Of a stretch of 64,000 nt of DNA, positions 7,860 to 15,921 are shown one piece after another; the first letter of the stretch is position 1, and each line of letters starts with the position of its first letter. The DNA comes from Bacillota bacterium. GTDB taxonomy: Bacteria > Bacillota > Bacilli > Paenibacillales > UBA4045. The position numbers and the translations under genes were made by a program. Below the pieces are notes generated by a model that saw nothing but the letters and a program-made list of their open reading frames with translations, ran no database searches and was not told the origin of the DNA. The stretch is from positions 82,122 through 146,121 of the forward strand of contig JAEZQY010000005.1 of the NCBI GenBank assembly GCA_023441055.1, read 5' to 3'.

Positions 7860-9218
7860 ATGAAGTTTCATAAAGTACTGATAGCGAATCGCGGAGAGAT
7901 TGCAGTCCGGATTATTCGGGCATGCAAGGAGATGGGGATCTACACGGTTGCTGTCTTCTCGGAGGCAGATCGCGATGCGCTGCATGTTCGTATAGCGGAT
8001 GAGGCATATTGTATCGGTCCTGCGCTGTCCAAGGACAGTTATTTGAATTTAACAAATTTAATGAGTGTGGCCACCTTAACGGAGTCAGACGCGATACATC
8101 CGGGTTACGGCTTCTTGGCGGAGAACGCTGACTTCGCTGAGATCTGTGAGACCTGCAATATTACGTTCATCGGCCCTTCCCCGGAAGCGATCAGCAGAAT
8201 GGGCGACAAGTCCGTCGCCAAGCAGACGATGAAGGATGCCAATGTGCCAGTCATTCCCGGCTCCGACGGCATAATCGAGGATCATGAGGAAGCGCTTCAA
8301 GTGGCTAGAAGGATCGGCTATCCGGTACTGATTAAGGCGACAGCGGGCGGCGGCGGTAAGGGCATTCGCATCGCTGAGAATGAAGAGATGCTCATTCATC
8401 AGCTGACTGCTGCGCAGCAGGAGGCGCAGAAGGCATTCGGCAATGCCGGCGTATACTTGGAGAAGTATCTGACTGGAATGAAGCATGTTGAGATTCAGAT
8501 TATCGCGGACAAGCACGGGAATGTCGTCCACCTCGGCGAACGTGATTGCTCGGTTCAACGCAGACGCCAGAAGCTGGTCGAGGAAGCGCCATGCCCTATC
8601 CTCACGGAGGAGACGCGAAGACTGATGGGCGAAGCCGCAGTAAGAGCTGCACTCGCTGTCAATTATTGCGGTGCAGGCACGCTGGAGTTCCTGCTCGGAT
8701 CAGATGGCAGCTTCTACTTCATGGAGATGAATACACGTATTCAAGTGGAGCATCCTGTGACAGAGATGGTAACCGGCGTCGATATTGTCAAGGAGATGAT
8801 ATCGGTCTGCGCAGGCAATCCGCTCTCATTCCGACAAGAGGACATTCGGATTAATGGCTGGTCGATTGAATGCCGAATTAATGCAGAGGATTCGGAGCGC
8901 AACTTCATTCCGTCTCCCGGTATGATTCAATTCTATCTGCCGCCTGGAGGACTGGGTGTTCGTGTTGACAGTGCTGCCTATCAGGGGTATACCATACCGC
9001 CGCATTATGATTCAATGATCGCGAAGCTGATCGTATGGGGCGAGACGCGCGAGGCTGCAATCGAGCGGATGAAGCGCGCGCTAAGTGAGTTCTATATAGC
9101 CGGTGTGAGCACCACCATCCCGTTCCACCAGAAGCTGCTCGTGCATGAGCGATTTCTCAAGGGGGACTTTGATATCAAGTTCCTCGAAGAACATGATATC
9201 AACGATCCGAACTCCTAA
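7860..9218 (+). CDS. accC: Biotin carboxylase of acetyl-CoA carboxylase
   Basis: A 452-residue ATP-grasp enzyme that carboxylates the biotin on AccB using ATP and bicarbonate. Marks include the opening MKFHKVLIANRGEIAVRIIR, the glycine-rich ATP loop KATAGGGGKGIR near residue 160, the GERDCSVQRRRQKLVEEAP motif and the EMNTRIQVEHPVTE catalytic region near residue 288. The start at 7860 has GGAGG 8 nt upstream; an ATG at 7836 is in frame but lacks this. Length is normal for the family. Confidence 0.98.
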   Translation: MKFHKVLIANRGEIAVRIIRACKEMGIYTVAVFSEADRDALHVRIADEAYCIGPALSKDSYLNLTNLMSVATLTESDAIHPGYGFLAENADFAEICETCNITFIGPSPEAISRMGDKSVAKQTMKDANVPVIPGSDGIIEDHEEALQVARRIGYPVLIKATAGGGGKGIRIAENEEMLIHQLTAAQQEAQKAFGNAGVYLEKYLTGMKHVEIQIIADKHGNVVHLGERDCSVQRRRQKLVEEAPCPILTEETRRLMGEAAVRAALAVNYCGAGTLEFLLGSDGSFYFMEMNTRIQVEHPVTEMVTGVDIVKEMISVCAGNPLSFRQEDIRINGWSIECRINAEDSERNFIPSPGMIQFYLPPGGLGVRVDSAAYQGYTIPPHYDSMIAKLIVWGETREAAIERMKRALSEFYIAGVSTTIPFHQKLLVHERFLKGDFDIKFLEEHDINDPNS

Positions 9219-9280
9219 TGCTTGCGCAGATTGTCAAGGTGTACCCGGAATGATATATTGTTGAGGTAGGAGGTGTGTCC

Positions 9281-9688
9281 ATGAATATGTTATCTACGGA
9301 TCACGTTGGGACGAAGCTGGGGACGATTCAGATTGCCCCCGAGGTTCTGGAGATTATAGCTGGACTCTCTACCATTGAGGTTGAAGGCGTTGTAGGCATG
9401 AGCGGCGGAATGGCTGGCGGAATAGCCGAGATGCTGGGCCGCAAGCAGCTGACCAAGGGCGTTAAAGTGCAATTGAGCGGTGCAGACACGATTATAGATT
9501 TATCGATTATTCTCGAATATGGATATCGCATCCCGGACATCAGCGCCAAGATTCAACAAAGTGTCAAGCAAGCTGTTCGAACGATGACTGGTATCGAAGT
9601 CGTAGAAGTGAACTTACATATTCATGATGTTCGATACAAGGCTCAGGATAAATCAGCGAGCGATGAAGCAGCTGAACGTGTCAAGTAA
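9281..9688 (+). CDS. yqhY: Asp23/Gls24 family protein YqhY
   Basis: A 135-residue Asp23/Gls24 (DUF322) protein: GTIQIAPEVLEIIAGLSTIEVEGVVGMSGG at the N-terminus and VKQAVRTMTGIEVVEVNLHIHDVRY at the C-terminus. In Bacillus yqhY forms an operon with accB and accC and is thought to tune acetyl-CoA carboxylase activity; the same placement here supports that role. AGGAGG precedes the ATG at 9281 at good spacing; GTG at 9275 is too close. The next gene, amaP, encodes a likely membrane anchor for this family. Confidence 0.93.
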   Translation: MNMLSTDHVGTKLGTIQIAPEVLEIIAGLSTIEVEGVVGMSGGMAGGIAEMLGRKQLTKGVKVQLSGADTIIDLSIILEYGYRIPDISAKIQQSVKQAVRTMTGIEVVEVNLHIHDVRYKAQDKSASDEAAERVK

Positions 9689-9704
9689 GTAGAACACGCA
9701 GATC

Positions 9705-9733
9705 CTAAACCCCCTGCGATGCAGGGGGTTTAG
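9705..9733 (+). terminator. Perfect hairpin between yqhY and amaP
   Basis: CTAAACCCCCTGC at 9705-9717 pairs perfectly with GCAGGGGGTTTAG at 9721-9733 around a three-base loop. No T run follows, so it may attenuate or stabilise mRNA ends rather than terminate fully. Confidence 0.5.
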
Positions 9734-9756
9734 CTAATGAGAGGAGACTTACGCGG

Positions 9757-10323
9757 ATGGTCAAGATGCTCGATCGCCTGCTGCTGTTCATCTACAGCTT
9801 GGTAATTGGTGTGGCGCTGCTCGTCTTCTTAAGTGTGCTATTCGGCTTGGTCGATTATGATTATGCACAGAACTATCTGAATAATCTCTATTATGAGCCG
9901 GTGATCGCGTTCCCAATGATAGGTCTAGCCATTGTATTCTTCCTGATCAGCGCGCGGCTCTTCTATATAGCTGTCAGGCGTACTTCAGCCAGCGACAAGT
10001 CTATCGGCCGAAGAACGGAGCATGGGGAAGTGCGCATCTCGCTGGATTCGCTGCACCATCTGGTGCTAAAGGCTGCAGGCCAAGTGCAGGGCTTGAGCCA
10101 TACGAGAACGCGTATTCGGTCATTCGACACTGGTCTAATCATTGAGCTGCGCACAGCAGTTGATGGGGAAGCCGCGATTCCCCAAGTAACGGATGTGCTG
10201 CAACAGTCCGTGAAGACGTATATCGAGGAGATTGCTGGTATTGATGTAGCAGAGGTGTCGGTCACGATCACGCATGTGACGGACAAGCAATCGCTGCCGA
10301 TGTTCAATAGCCGTGTGGAATGA
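9757..10323 (+). CDS. amaP: Alkaline shock response membrane anchor protein AmaP
   Basis: A 188-residue protein with two N-terminal membrane helices (about residues 7-28 and 48-70) and an Asp23-like soluble domain starting near GEVRISLDSLHHLVLKAAGQVQGL. The layout fits AmaP, which tethers Asp23 to the membrane in staphylococci. Its partner here is probably the adjacent YqhY. The stop overlaps the first possible start of the downstream DUF2273 gene, another regular member of this set. Confidence 0.88.
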   Translation: MVKMLDRLLLFIYSLVIGVALLVFLSVLFGLVDYDYAQNYLNNLYYEPVIAFPMIGLAIVFFLISARLFYIAVRRTSASDKSIGRRTEHGEVRISLDSLHHLVLKAAGQVQGLSHTRTRIRSFDTGLIIELRTAVDGEAAIPQVTDVLQQSVKTYIEEIAGIDVAEVSVTITHVTDKQSLPMFNSRVE

Positions 10324-10334
10324 GGGGATGGCTT

Positions 10335-10574
10335 ATGGGGAAGTCATGGCTTAAGCTGCTAAGAGGGCCCGCGGGCGGCAGATGGCTCGGAGCTGGCTTC
10401 GGCTTCATCTGCGGAATTCTCTATTTAATTGTTGGATTCTGGGATATGCTTGTTTTTGCCATTATCGTTTATCTAGGTTATTATGTGGGTTCAAGCATTG
10501 ATCGCAGGCAAGCTCCCTTCCGTATGAATCAGGTGTGGGAATGGTTGAATGAACGGTGGAGCGGCTTCAAATAA
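10335..10574 (+). CDS. DUF2273 family small membrane protein
   Basis: A 79-residue protein with two hydrophobic helices (about residues 18-36 and 39-57) and a GYYVGSSIDRR turn, matching DUF2273, whose genes accompany Asp23 and AmaP genes in many Bacillota. No function is established. The ATG at 10335 has GAGGGG about 8 nt upstream; an ATG at 10320 overlapping the amaP stop is an alternative. It probably belongs to the YqhY-AmaP membrane assembly. Confidence 0.82.
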   Translation: MGKSWLKLLRGPAGGRWLGAGFGFICGILYLIVGFWDMLVFAIIVYLGYYVGSSIDRRQAPFRMNQVWEWLNERWSGFK

Positions 10575-10634
10575 TCCCTGTGGATCATTGGCCATAGGGC
10601 TATTTATATGAATCAACTTAGCAGGAGGAATAGG

Positions 10635-11087
10635 ATGAAACGAAGACTAGCCAGAGAATTAGCCGTACAGTGCCTATACCAGATGGAAATGAATGAAGCT
10701 TCCGCCGAGGAAGCATTGGATATGGTATTCCAGGAGGCCAACGGCGATAATGAAGCCGATGTTACGATTCAGGACGAGCCAGCGCTGCGTAAGTATGCGA
10801 GCGAGCTCATTCAAGGGAGCACACAGCACCATATCGCCATAGACGAGCTGCTGGTCGGCTATCTGAAGGATTGGAAGATGGATAGACTCTCACGTGTAGA
10901 CCGACAGATACTGCGTATAGCTGTGTATGAGATGGTGTATCGTGATGATGTGCCGCCTAAGGTAGCCATTAACGAGGCGATTGAGCTGGCGAAGCACTTT
11001 GGCGTCGAGGAGTCCGGCAGGTTCGTCAACGGGGTGCTCGGACAGTTGATTAAGGAGCTTACCGCAGTTAAGGAACGTGGACTGTAG
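10635..11087 (+). CDS. nusB: Transcription antitermination factor NusB
   Basis: A 150-residue all-helical RNA-binding protein that, with NusE (S10), binds boxA and supports antitermination of rRNA transcription. MKRRLARELAVQCLYQMEMN at the N-terminus and KVAINEAIELAKHFGVEESGRFVNGVLGQL at the C-terminus are classic NusB signatures. AGGAGGAATAGG precedes the ATG at 10635; the longer frame from 10608 is not supported. folD follows within 35 bp. Confidence 0.97.
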   Translation: MKRRLARELAVQCLYQMEMNEASAEEALDMVFQEANGDNEADVTIQDEPALRKYASELIQGSTQHHIAIDELLVGYLKDWKMDRLSRVDRQILRIAVYEMVYRDDVPPKVAINEAIELAKHFGVEESGRFVNGVLGQLIKELTAVKERGL

Positions 11088-11121
11088 GGTTGTATTTTAT
11101 GAATAGAAAGGTTTGGTCCAG

Positions 11122-11976
11122 ATGGGTGCACAAGTGATCGATGGCAAGGCATTATCCGAGCATATGAAAGCCGGCCTCGCGACAGAGGTCAAGGCGCTTG
11201 CGGAGCAGGGGGTAATCCCAGGTCTAACCGTTATTCTAGTCGGAGAGGATCCTGCATCGCAGGTGTATGTGCGCAATAAAGCCGCATCTTGCGAGAAGAT
11301 TGGCATGCGCTCCGAGGTGATCCGCTTGCCGGAGCAGACGACAGAGGATGAGCTGCTGCGTGAACTGGAACGATTGAATCACGATTCGCGGGTTCATGGC
11401 ATTCTGGTGCAGCTGCCATTGCCTAGTCACATCTCGGAGGAGAAGGTACTGCTTGCCATAGATCCAACGAAGGATGTGGACGGCTTCCACCCGGTGAATG
11501 TTGGACAGATGGTAGTGGGGGCGGATAGCTTCCTGCCATGTACGCCAGCTGGGTGCATCGCGTTGATCAAGCAGACAGGAATGGCGATTGCGGGCAAGCA
11601 TGCGGTGGTCATCGGACGCAGCAATATCGTGGGCAAGCCGGTGGCGATGCTGCTGCTGCGCGAGCATGCGACCGTTACGATCTGTCATTCGAAGACAGCG
11701 AATATCGAAGCGATTACGCGGCAAGCGGATATTGTAATAGCGGCAGTCGGAAGAGCGAATATGGTGAAGCAGAGCTGGATAAAGCCGGGAGCAGTCGTCA
11801 TCGACGTCGGCATTAATCGTCTGGAATCCGGCAAGCTGGCTGGCGATGTGGACTTTCAGGATGTGAGTGAAACAGCGGGTTATATAACGCCTGTACCGGG
11901 CGGCGTCGGGCCGATGACGATCACGATGCTGCTGCAGAATACGCTGCGTTCAGCCAAGCGTGCGGCAGGTTTGTAG
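11122..11976 (+). CDS. folD: Bifunctional methylenetetrahydrofolate dehydrogenase/cyclohydrolase
   Basis: A 284-residue enzyme interconverting 5,10-methylene-, methenyl- and 10-formyl-tetrahydrofolate with NADP. Motifs include YVRNKAASCEKIGM with the catalytic lysine, GILVQLPLPSHI, PTKDVDGFHP, the VIGRSNIVGKPVAMLL nucleotide-binding segment and TPVPGGVGPMT near the end. The ATG at 11122 is preferred to the in-frame TTG at 11113. It ends 2 bp before xseA, suggesting co-transcription. Confidence 0.97.
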   Translation: MGAQVIDGKALSEHMKAGLATEVKALAEQGVIPGLTVILVGEDPASQVYVRNKAASCEKIGMRSEVIRLPEQTTEDELLRELERLNHDSRVHGILVQLPLPSHISEEKVLLAIDPTKDVDGFHPVNVGQMVVGADSFLPCTPAGCIALIKQTGMAIAGKHAVVIGRSNIVGKPVAMLLLREHATVTICHSKTANIEAITRQADIVIAAVGRANMVKQSWIKPGAVVIDVGINRLESGKLAGDVDFQDVSETAGYITPVPGGVGPMTITMLLQNTLRSAKRAAGL

Positions 11977-11978
11977 CG

Positions 11979-13340
11979 ATGAAGGAGCAGCGCGTCTTAT
12001 CGGTCAAGGAACTAACCCGATATATTAAGCAGAAGCTAGAGAGTGATCCGCTCTTGTCCAATGTGTGGGTGAAGGGGGAGATCTCCAATTTCACTAGACA
12101 TTCCAGCGGCCATATGTACTTTACATTGAAGGATGATGGAAGTCGGGTCAAGTCGATTATGTTCGCCTCCTATAACCAGAAGCTAGCCTTCCAGCCTAAG
12201 GAAGGGACAATGGTGATTGCCAGGGGCCAGATATCGGTGTTCGACCGAGACGGGCAGTATCAATTCTATGTGCAGCATATGCAGCCTGACGGCATTGGCA
12301 GCCTGTTCCTAGCCTTCGAGCAGCTGAAGCAGAAGCTGGAGCGCGAAGGCTTGTTCGCCGAAGCGCGTAAGCGGACACTACCGCGCTTCCCCGCTCGCAT
12401 TGGTGTAATCACATCACCTACCGGAGCGGCGGTGCGCGATATTATTACGACACTCCAGCGCAGGTATCCCTCGGCAGGCATACTGCTCGACCCCGTGCTC
12501 GTGCAGGGCGCTGGTTCGGCAGCTTCCATAGCTACGGCGATTGAACGAATGAATCGGCATGGCGAGGTTGATGTGCTCATCGTCGGGCGCGGAGGCGGTT
12601 CGCTGGAGGAGCTATGGTCATTCAATGAGGAGAGCGTAGCTAGAGCAATTCATGCGAGCCGTATTCCAGTTATCTCGGCAGTCGGGCATGAGACCGACTT
12701 CACGATCGCCGATTTCGTGGCAGATCTGCGAGCAGCGACTCCGACAGCAGCGGCTGAGCTGGCCGTGCCGCATCAACAGGAGCTGAAGCAGCAGCTGCAA
12801 TCGTATGGGCTGCGGCTGTCGCAAGGCATGTTCGGTCTGATTGAACGTCGACGCGAGCAGCTGAGCCGACTTGCGCGATCACCTTATCTGCTCGATCCGC
12901 GCAGGCAGCTGATCATGCCGGCGGAGCGGCTGGATCGCCTCAGGGAGCAGCTGCAATATCGTATGCGAGCTCAGCTGCAGCGCTCACAGGACCAGGCGGC
13001 CAGTCTCGAGAGGGCGCTGCATAGACAGCATCCTCGCGAGCGGATCCAATCCGCTAAAAACCAGGTGGAGCGCGCGCAATTGAAGCTGATGCAAGGTATG
13101 AGCAATCGGAACAAGGACAGCCGCCATCGTCTTGGCATGGCGATCCGGCAGCTCGATGCGCTCAGTCCGCTCAAGGTTATGCAGCGGGGATATAGCTTAA
13201 TCTATGATGAGCAGGAGAAGAAGCTCATTCAATCATTAGATCAAGTGCAGCTGGGCGATCCGATTACGATTCGTGTAACAGACGGCCGAATTGGGGCTCA
13301 GGTGTGGTCAATGGAACGAGAGGAGAATGAACATGGCTGA
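11979..13340 (+). CDS. xseA: Exodeoxyribonuclease VII large subunit
   Basis: A 453-residue catalytic subunit of exonuclease VII, which degrades single-stranded DNA. The N-terminal OB fold shows LSNVWVKGEISNFTRHSSGHMYFTLKD; the catalytic domain has VITSPTGAAVRDI, GRGGGSLEELW and SAVGHETDFTIADFVADLRAATPTAAAE. A long helical region follows, and the C-terminus carries the usual LSPLKVMQRGYSL motif. It overlaps xseB by 8 nt, consistent with coupled synthesis of the two subunits. Confidence 0.97.
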   Translation: MKEQRVLSVKELTRYIKQKLESDPLLSNVWVKGEISNFTRHSSGHMYFTLKDDGSRVKSIMFASYNQKLAFQPKEGTMVIARGQISVFDRDGQYQFYVQHMQPDGIGSLFLAFEQLKQKLEREGLFAEARKRTLPRFPARIGVITSPTGAAVRDIITTLQRRYPSAGILLDPVLVQGAGSAASIATAIERMNRHGEVDVLIVGRGGGSLEELWSFNEESVARAIHASRIPVISAVGHETDFTIADFVADLRAATPTAAAELAVPHQQELKQQLQSYGLRLSQGMFGLIERRREQLSRLARSPYLLDPRRQLIMPAERLDRLREQLQYRMRAQLQRSQDQAASLERALHRQHPRERIQSAKNQVERAQLKLMQGMSNRNKDSRHRLGMAIRQLDALSPLKVMQRGYSLIYDEQEKKLIQSLDQVQLGDPITIRVTDGRIGAQVWSMEREENEHG

Positions 13341-13575
13341 ACAGGAGCTTAGCTTCGAACAAGCAATCGATAAGCTGGAGATGGTTGTGCAGCAGCTCGA
13401 GAGCGGAGATGTGCCGATTGAGAAGGCGATTGAGCTGTTCCAGCAAGGCATGGAGTTGGCCAAGGTATGCGGAGGCAAGCTGGATCAGATTGAACGAAAA
13501 ATCGAGGTGCTGATGGAGGATGGCGGCAGCTTCTCTACCAAACCGTTCGCCGTCGCCGACGGTAAGGGAGAATAA
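13333..13575 (+). CDS. xseB: Exodeoxyribonuclease VII small subunit
   Basis: An 80-residue helical protein: ELSFEQAIDKLEMVVQQLES followed by GDVPIEKAIELFQQGMELAK, both hallmarks of XseB, which coats the XseA helices. GAGGAG lies 7 nt before the ATG at 13333; an ATG at 13327 is also in frame. It overlaps xseA and precedes ispA by 5 bp, so the run folD-xseA-xseB-ispA looks like one transcript. Confidence 0.95.
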   Translation: MAEQELSFEQAIDKLEMVVQQLESGDVPIEKAIELFQQGMELAKVCGGKLDQIERKIEVLMEDGGSFSTKPFAVADGKGE

Positions 13576-13580
13576 ACAGC

Positions 13581-14492
13581 GTGACCATGGTGAAGCTACC
13601 TCCGTTAGAAGATTATATGTCGATTCAGCATGCCTTAATCGAGCAGTATCTAAGTGAGCTATTGCCCGCGCACTGGGATGTGCCGGCTCGTCTGAGAGAG
13701 GCCATGCAGTATTCACTGGACGCCGGCGGTAAGCGGATGCGGCCGATTCTTACCATCACTGCAGCAGAATCGCTGGGGACTGATGGCAGACTTGCGCTGC
13801 CCGCAGCTTGTGCAATTGAGATGATTCATACGTATTCCCTCATCCATGATGATCTTCCTGCGATGGACGATGACGATTATCGGCGGGGCAAGCCGACTAA
13901 TCATCGGGTATTCGGTGAGGCGATGGCCATTCTGGCAGGAGATGGTCTGCTGACCCATGCATTCTATGCTGCTGCTGACACCGGAGCGAGTGGGGAGGTG
14001 CCTGCTGATCGTGTTCTCCGAATGATTCAGGAGCTGTCCGAGTATGCGGGACCTCGCGGGATGGTAGGCGGGCAAGTGGCTGATATATTGGGCGAGCAGG
14101 GGATTACTTCACTCGCCGAGCTGGACTATATTCATCAGCACAAGACGAGTGATCTCATCATCTGTTCCTTGCGCGCCGGCGCGCATGTCGCCTCGGCTGA
14201 TGAGGATCAGCTTCGCGCATTGACGCGCTTCGGCGCATGCATTGGCCTGGCCTTCCAGATCCAGGATGATGTGCTGGATGTTGTCGGCGATGAGCGGAAG
14301 CTAGGCAAGAAGACACAGGCTGACACCAAGGAGCATAAGGTAACGTATCCGTATCTGCTCGGATTGGATGCTTGCATCGCGAAGATAGAAGCGCTAACAA
14401 TTGAAGGCAAACAGGCGCTGCTCGGCGGATCGATTGCTCATCCGGAGCAATTGCTGCGTCTGGCTGATTACTTGATGAATCGGGATCACTAG
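13581..14492 (+). CDS. ispA: Farnesyl diphosphate synthase (IspA type)
   Basis: A 303-residue trans-prenyltransferase condensing isopentenyl diphosphate with dimethylallyl and geranyl diphosphate. The first aspartate-rich motif is DDLPAMDDDD around residue 91, with the two-residue insertion typical of bacterial farnesyl synthases; the second is QDDVLDVVGD around residue 231. GGKRMRP near residue 50 binds substrate. The GTG at 13581 has AAGGGAG 10 nt upstream; the ATG at 13587 is farther from it. The position next to an OLE RNA and dxs is the usual isoprenoid cluster of OLE-bearing Bacillota. Confidence 0.96.
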   Translation: MTMVKLPPLEDYMSIQHALIEQYLSELLPAHWDVPARLREAMQYSLDAGGKRMRPILTITAAESLGTDGRLALPAACAIEMIHTYSLIHDDLPAMDDDDYRRGKPTNHRVFGEAMAILAGDGLLTHAFYAAADTGASGEVPADRVLRMIQELSEYAGPRGMVGGQVADILGEQGITSLAELDYIHQHKTSDLIICSLRAGAHVASADEDQLRALTRFGACIGLAFQIQDDVLDVVGDERKLGKKTQADTKEHKVTYPYLLGLDACIAKIEALTIEGKQALLGGSIAHPEQLLRLADYLMNRDH

Positions 14493-14529
14493 AAAATCGA
14501 AGCACAGAGATTAGGTGCAGGTACTTCCA

Positions 14530-14559
14530 TTGAGTGCTTCTAAGAATCTATGTTATAAT
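14530..14559 (+). promoter_or_regulatory. Sigma-A promoter of OLE RNA
   Basis: TTGAGT at 14530-14535 and TATAAT at 14554-14559 are 18 bp apart, and the -10 has a TG extension (TGTTATAAT). The predicted start near 14566 lies 5 nt before the first strand of the closing helix of the RNA. Confidence 0.75.
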
Positions 14560-14565
14560 GTTGCT

Positions 14566-15255
14566 CATAGAGAGTGGCGCAGTATTCTAGTCGGTCTACT
14601 ATTTTGAAGGCGGGCCTAAAAATTCGCCAAAGGGCACATCGATGAAGTTCCTGGTGTTGGCTTCAGATGCCGGTCTGGGGCTGATGCTGGGAGTTAAGGT
14701 CGCAGGGCGATCCGCAATGGCATGCGGGCGTTGACCCTGCTTCCGCGGAGGCCCAAGTATGTGGTTATAGAAATCGGATAAGCACGCGGACTTATTTTCT
14801 AATTCCTATTGCTTGGTCCGATCTCGCGGCTACGGCTTGGGGTATGAACCTGCAAATGCGAGTCGAAGTGAAGCACAGCTGCGCCGTATGTGCGGCTGAG
14901 GCCGATCAGAGGCTTGTGTGCAGCGTAGCCTGCCTTGCGTGAGAGTTGAGGGGATTGCAGGATGTAGGCTTAGGCGTCCTAGGCCAAGGAGACCTAAGCT
15001 GAGCTGCATGAAATCTCTCTTGCAAAAGAGGCTAAGAAATAGTTCAGGACTGCCGAGGAAAACTCCTAGACTGTTCATGGATATGAGGCTAATTGGGGAT
15101 TATAGTGTGGTCTAAGTGGTAATCCAGTCTGACGAATGGCAACATCGTCAAGGCGGGCATAAAGGGTAACCGCCTCTATCGGCAACGAGAGGTCGCTCGC
15201 TTGGGAAAACCTACTGGACCTAAGCCACAGCGTTTATCCGATTAGCCGCCACTTT
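14566..15255 (+). ncRNA. ole: OLE RNA (ornate, large, extremophilic)
   Basis: About 690 nt without a credible reading frame separate ispA from a membrane-protein gene and dxs, the locus in which OLE RNA is found in Bacillota. The sequence folds over long range: 14571-14579 pairs with 15247-15255 (9 bp, one G-U) and closes the whole molecule. AATCGGATAA at 14772-14781 pairs perfectly with TTATCCGATT at 15234-15243. Local hairpins include GGCG/CGCC near 14611-14630, GCAGGG/CCCTGC near 14701-14742, TGACGA/TCGTCA near 15131-15151 and CCTCT/AGAGG near 15173-15193. OLE RNA joins OapA in a membrane ribonucleoprotein linked to cold, alcohol and magnesium stress. I identified it by locus, size and these helices, not by covariance search. 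Confidence 0.9.
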
Positions 15256-15276
15256 CACTCTAATGAGAGATTATAG

Positions 15277-15921
15277 GTGATCCTTGAGTTGAAATTCTCT
15301 TTTCGACACTCCATTAGATGGAGTATTTTTATATTAATTGCAACCTTCGTCCTGGCTTGCTCCTTCTCCATCGTATCAACAATTGTATTAGAAGGATTGG
15401 CCTGGGGCGCAGGCATGGTTGTCGTGCTGATTCTGGTGTTGATCGGAATCGTATTCGACATGATGGGCATTGCCTCAACCGCTGCTAAGGAAGCGCCCTT
15501 CCACGCGATGGCTGCGGAACGGGTACCCGGCGCGAAGAAAGCCATATATATAATTAGAAACGCCGATCGATTCTCGAACTTCTGCAATGATGTTATAGGT
15601 GATATTGTCGGTGTGATCAGCGGTACGGCTACGGCGATTGTCGTTTTCAAGCTTGCCTCATCCATCGGTGACAAGAACGGATTGTACCAGGCCGTGATCA
15701 GTGTGTTATTCAGCGCCGTTGTGTCCGCGCTCATGGTTGGCGGCAAGGCGCTCGGGAAGTCCTATTCCATTCATTATGCGAATCGGATCGTCCTGTGGAT
15801 CGGAAGATTCTTCCAAATTCTAGAGCGGAGACTCGGTATTCGTATCTTCACCGGCAAATCCGGCAAGAACAGAGAGACTGACAAGAGGGGGAACAAGCGT
15901 GCTGCTCGAACGGGTGAATGA
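15277..15921 (+). CDS. oapA: OLE-associated protein OapA
   Basis: A 214-residue integral membrane protein with about four helices (near residues 15-35, 42-62, 105-125 and 135-155) and a basic C-terminal tail (RIFTGKSGKNRETDKRGNKR). It follows the OLE RNA by about 20 bp and overlaps dxs by 23 nt. In studied species OapA binds OLE RNA directly and places it at the membrane; the tail would suit RNA binding (inference). The segment GIVFDMMGIASTAAKEAPFHAMAAERVPGAK resembles DUF21/CBS-type transporters. The start is a GTG at 15277 behind GAGAG; a TTG at 15289 is an alternative. Confidence 0.9.
   Translation: MILELKFSFRHSIRWSIFILIATFVLACSFSIVSTIVLEGLAWGAGMVVVLILVLIGIVFDMMGIASTAAKEAPFHAMAAERVPGAKKAIYIIRNADRFSNFCNDVIGDIVGVISGTATAIVVFKLASSIGDKNGLYQAVISVLFSAVVSALMVGGKALGKSYSIHYANRIVLWIGRFFQILERRLGIRIFTGKSGKNRETDKRGNKRAARTGE

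Noticed and set aside
14830..15115. Overlapping open frames (82 and 65 codons) in the ispA-oapA gap
   Set aside because: They lie inside the structured OLE RNA, have no ribosome binding site and show compositions typical of chance frames.
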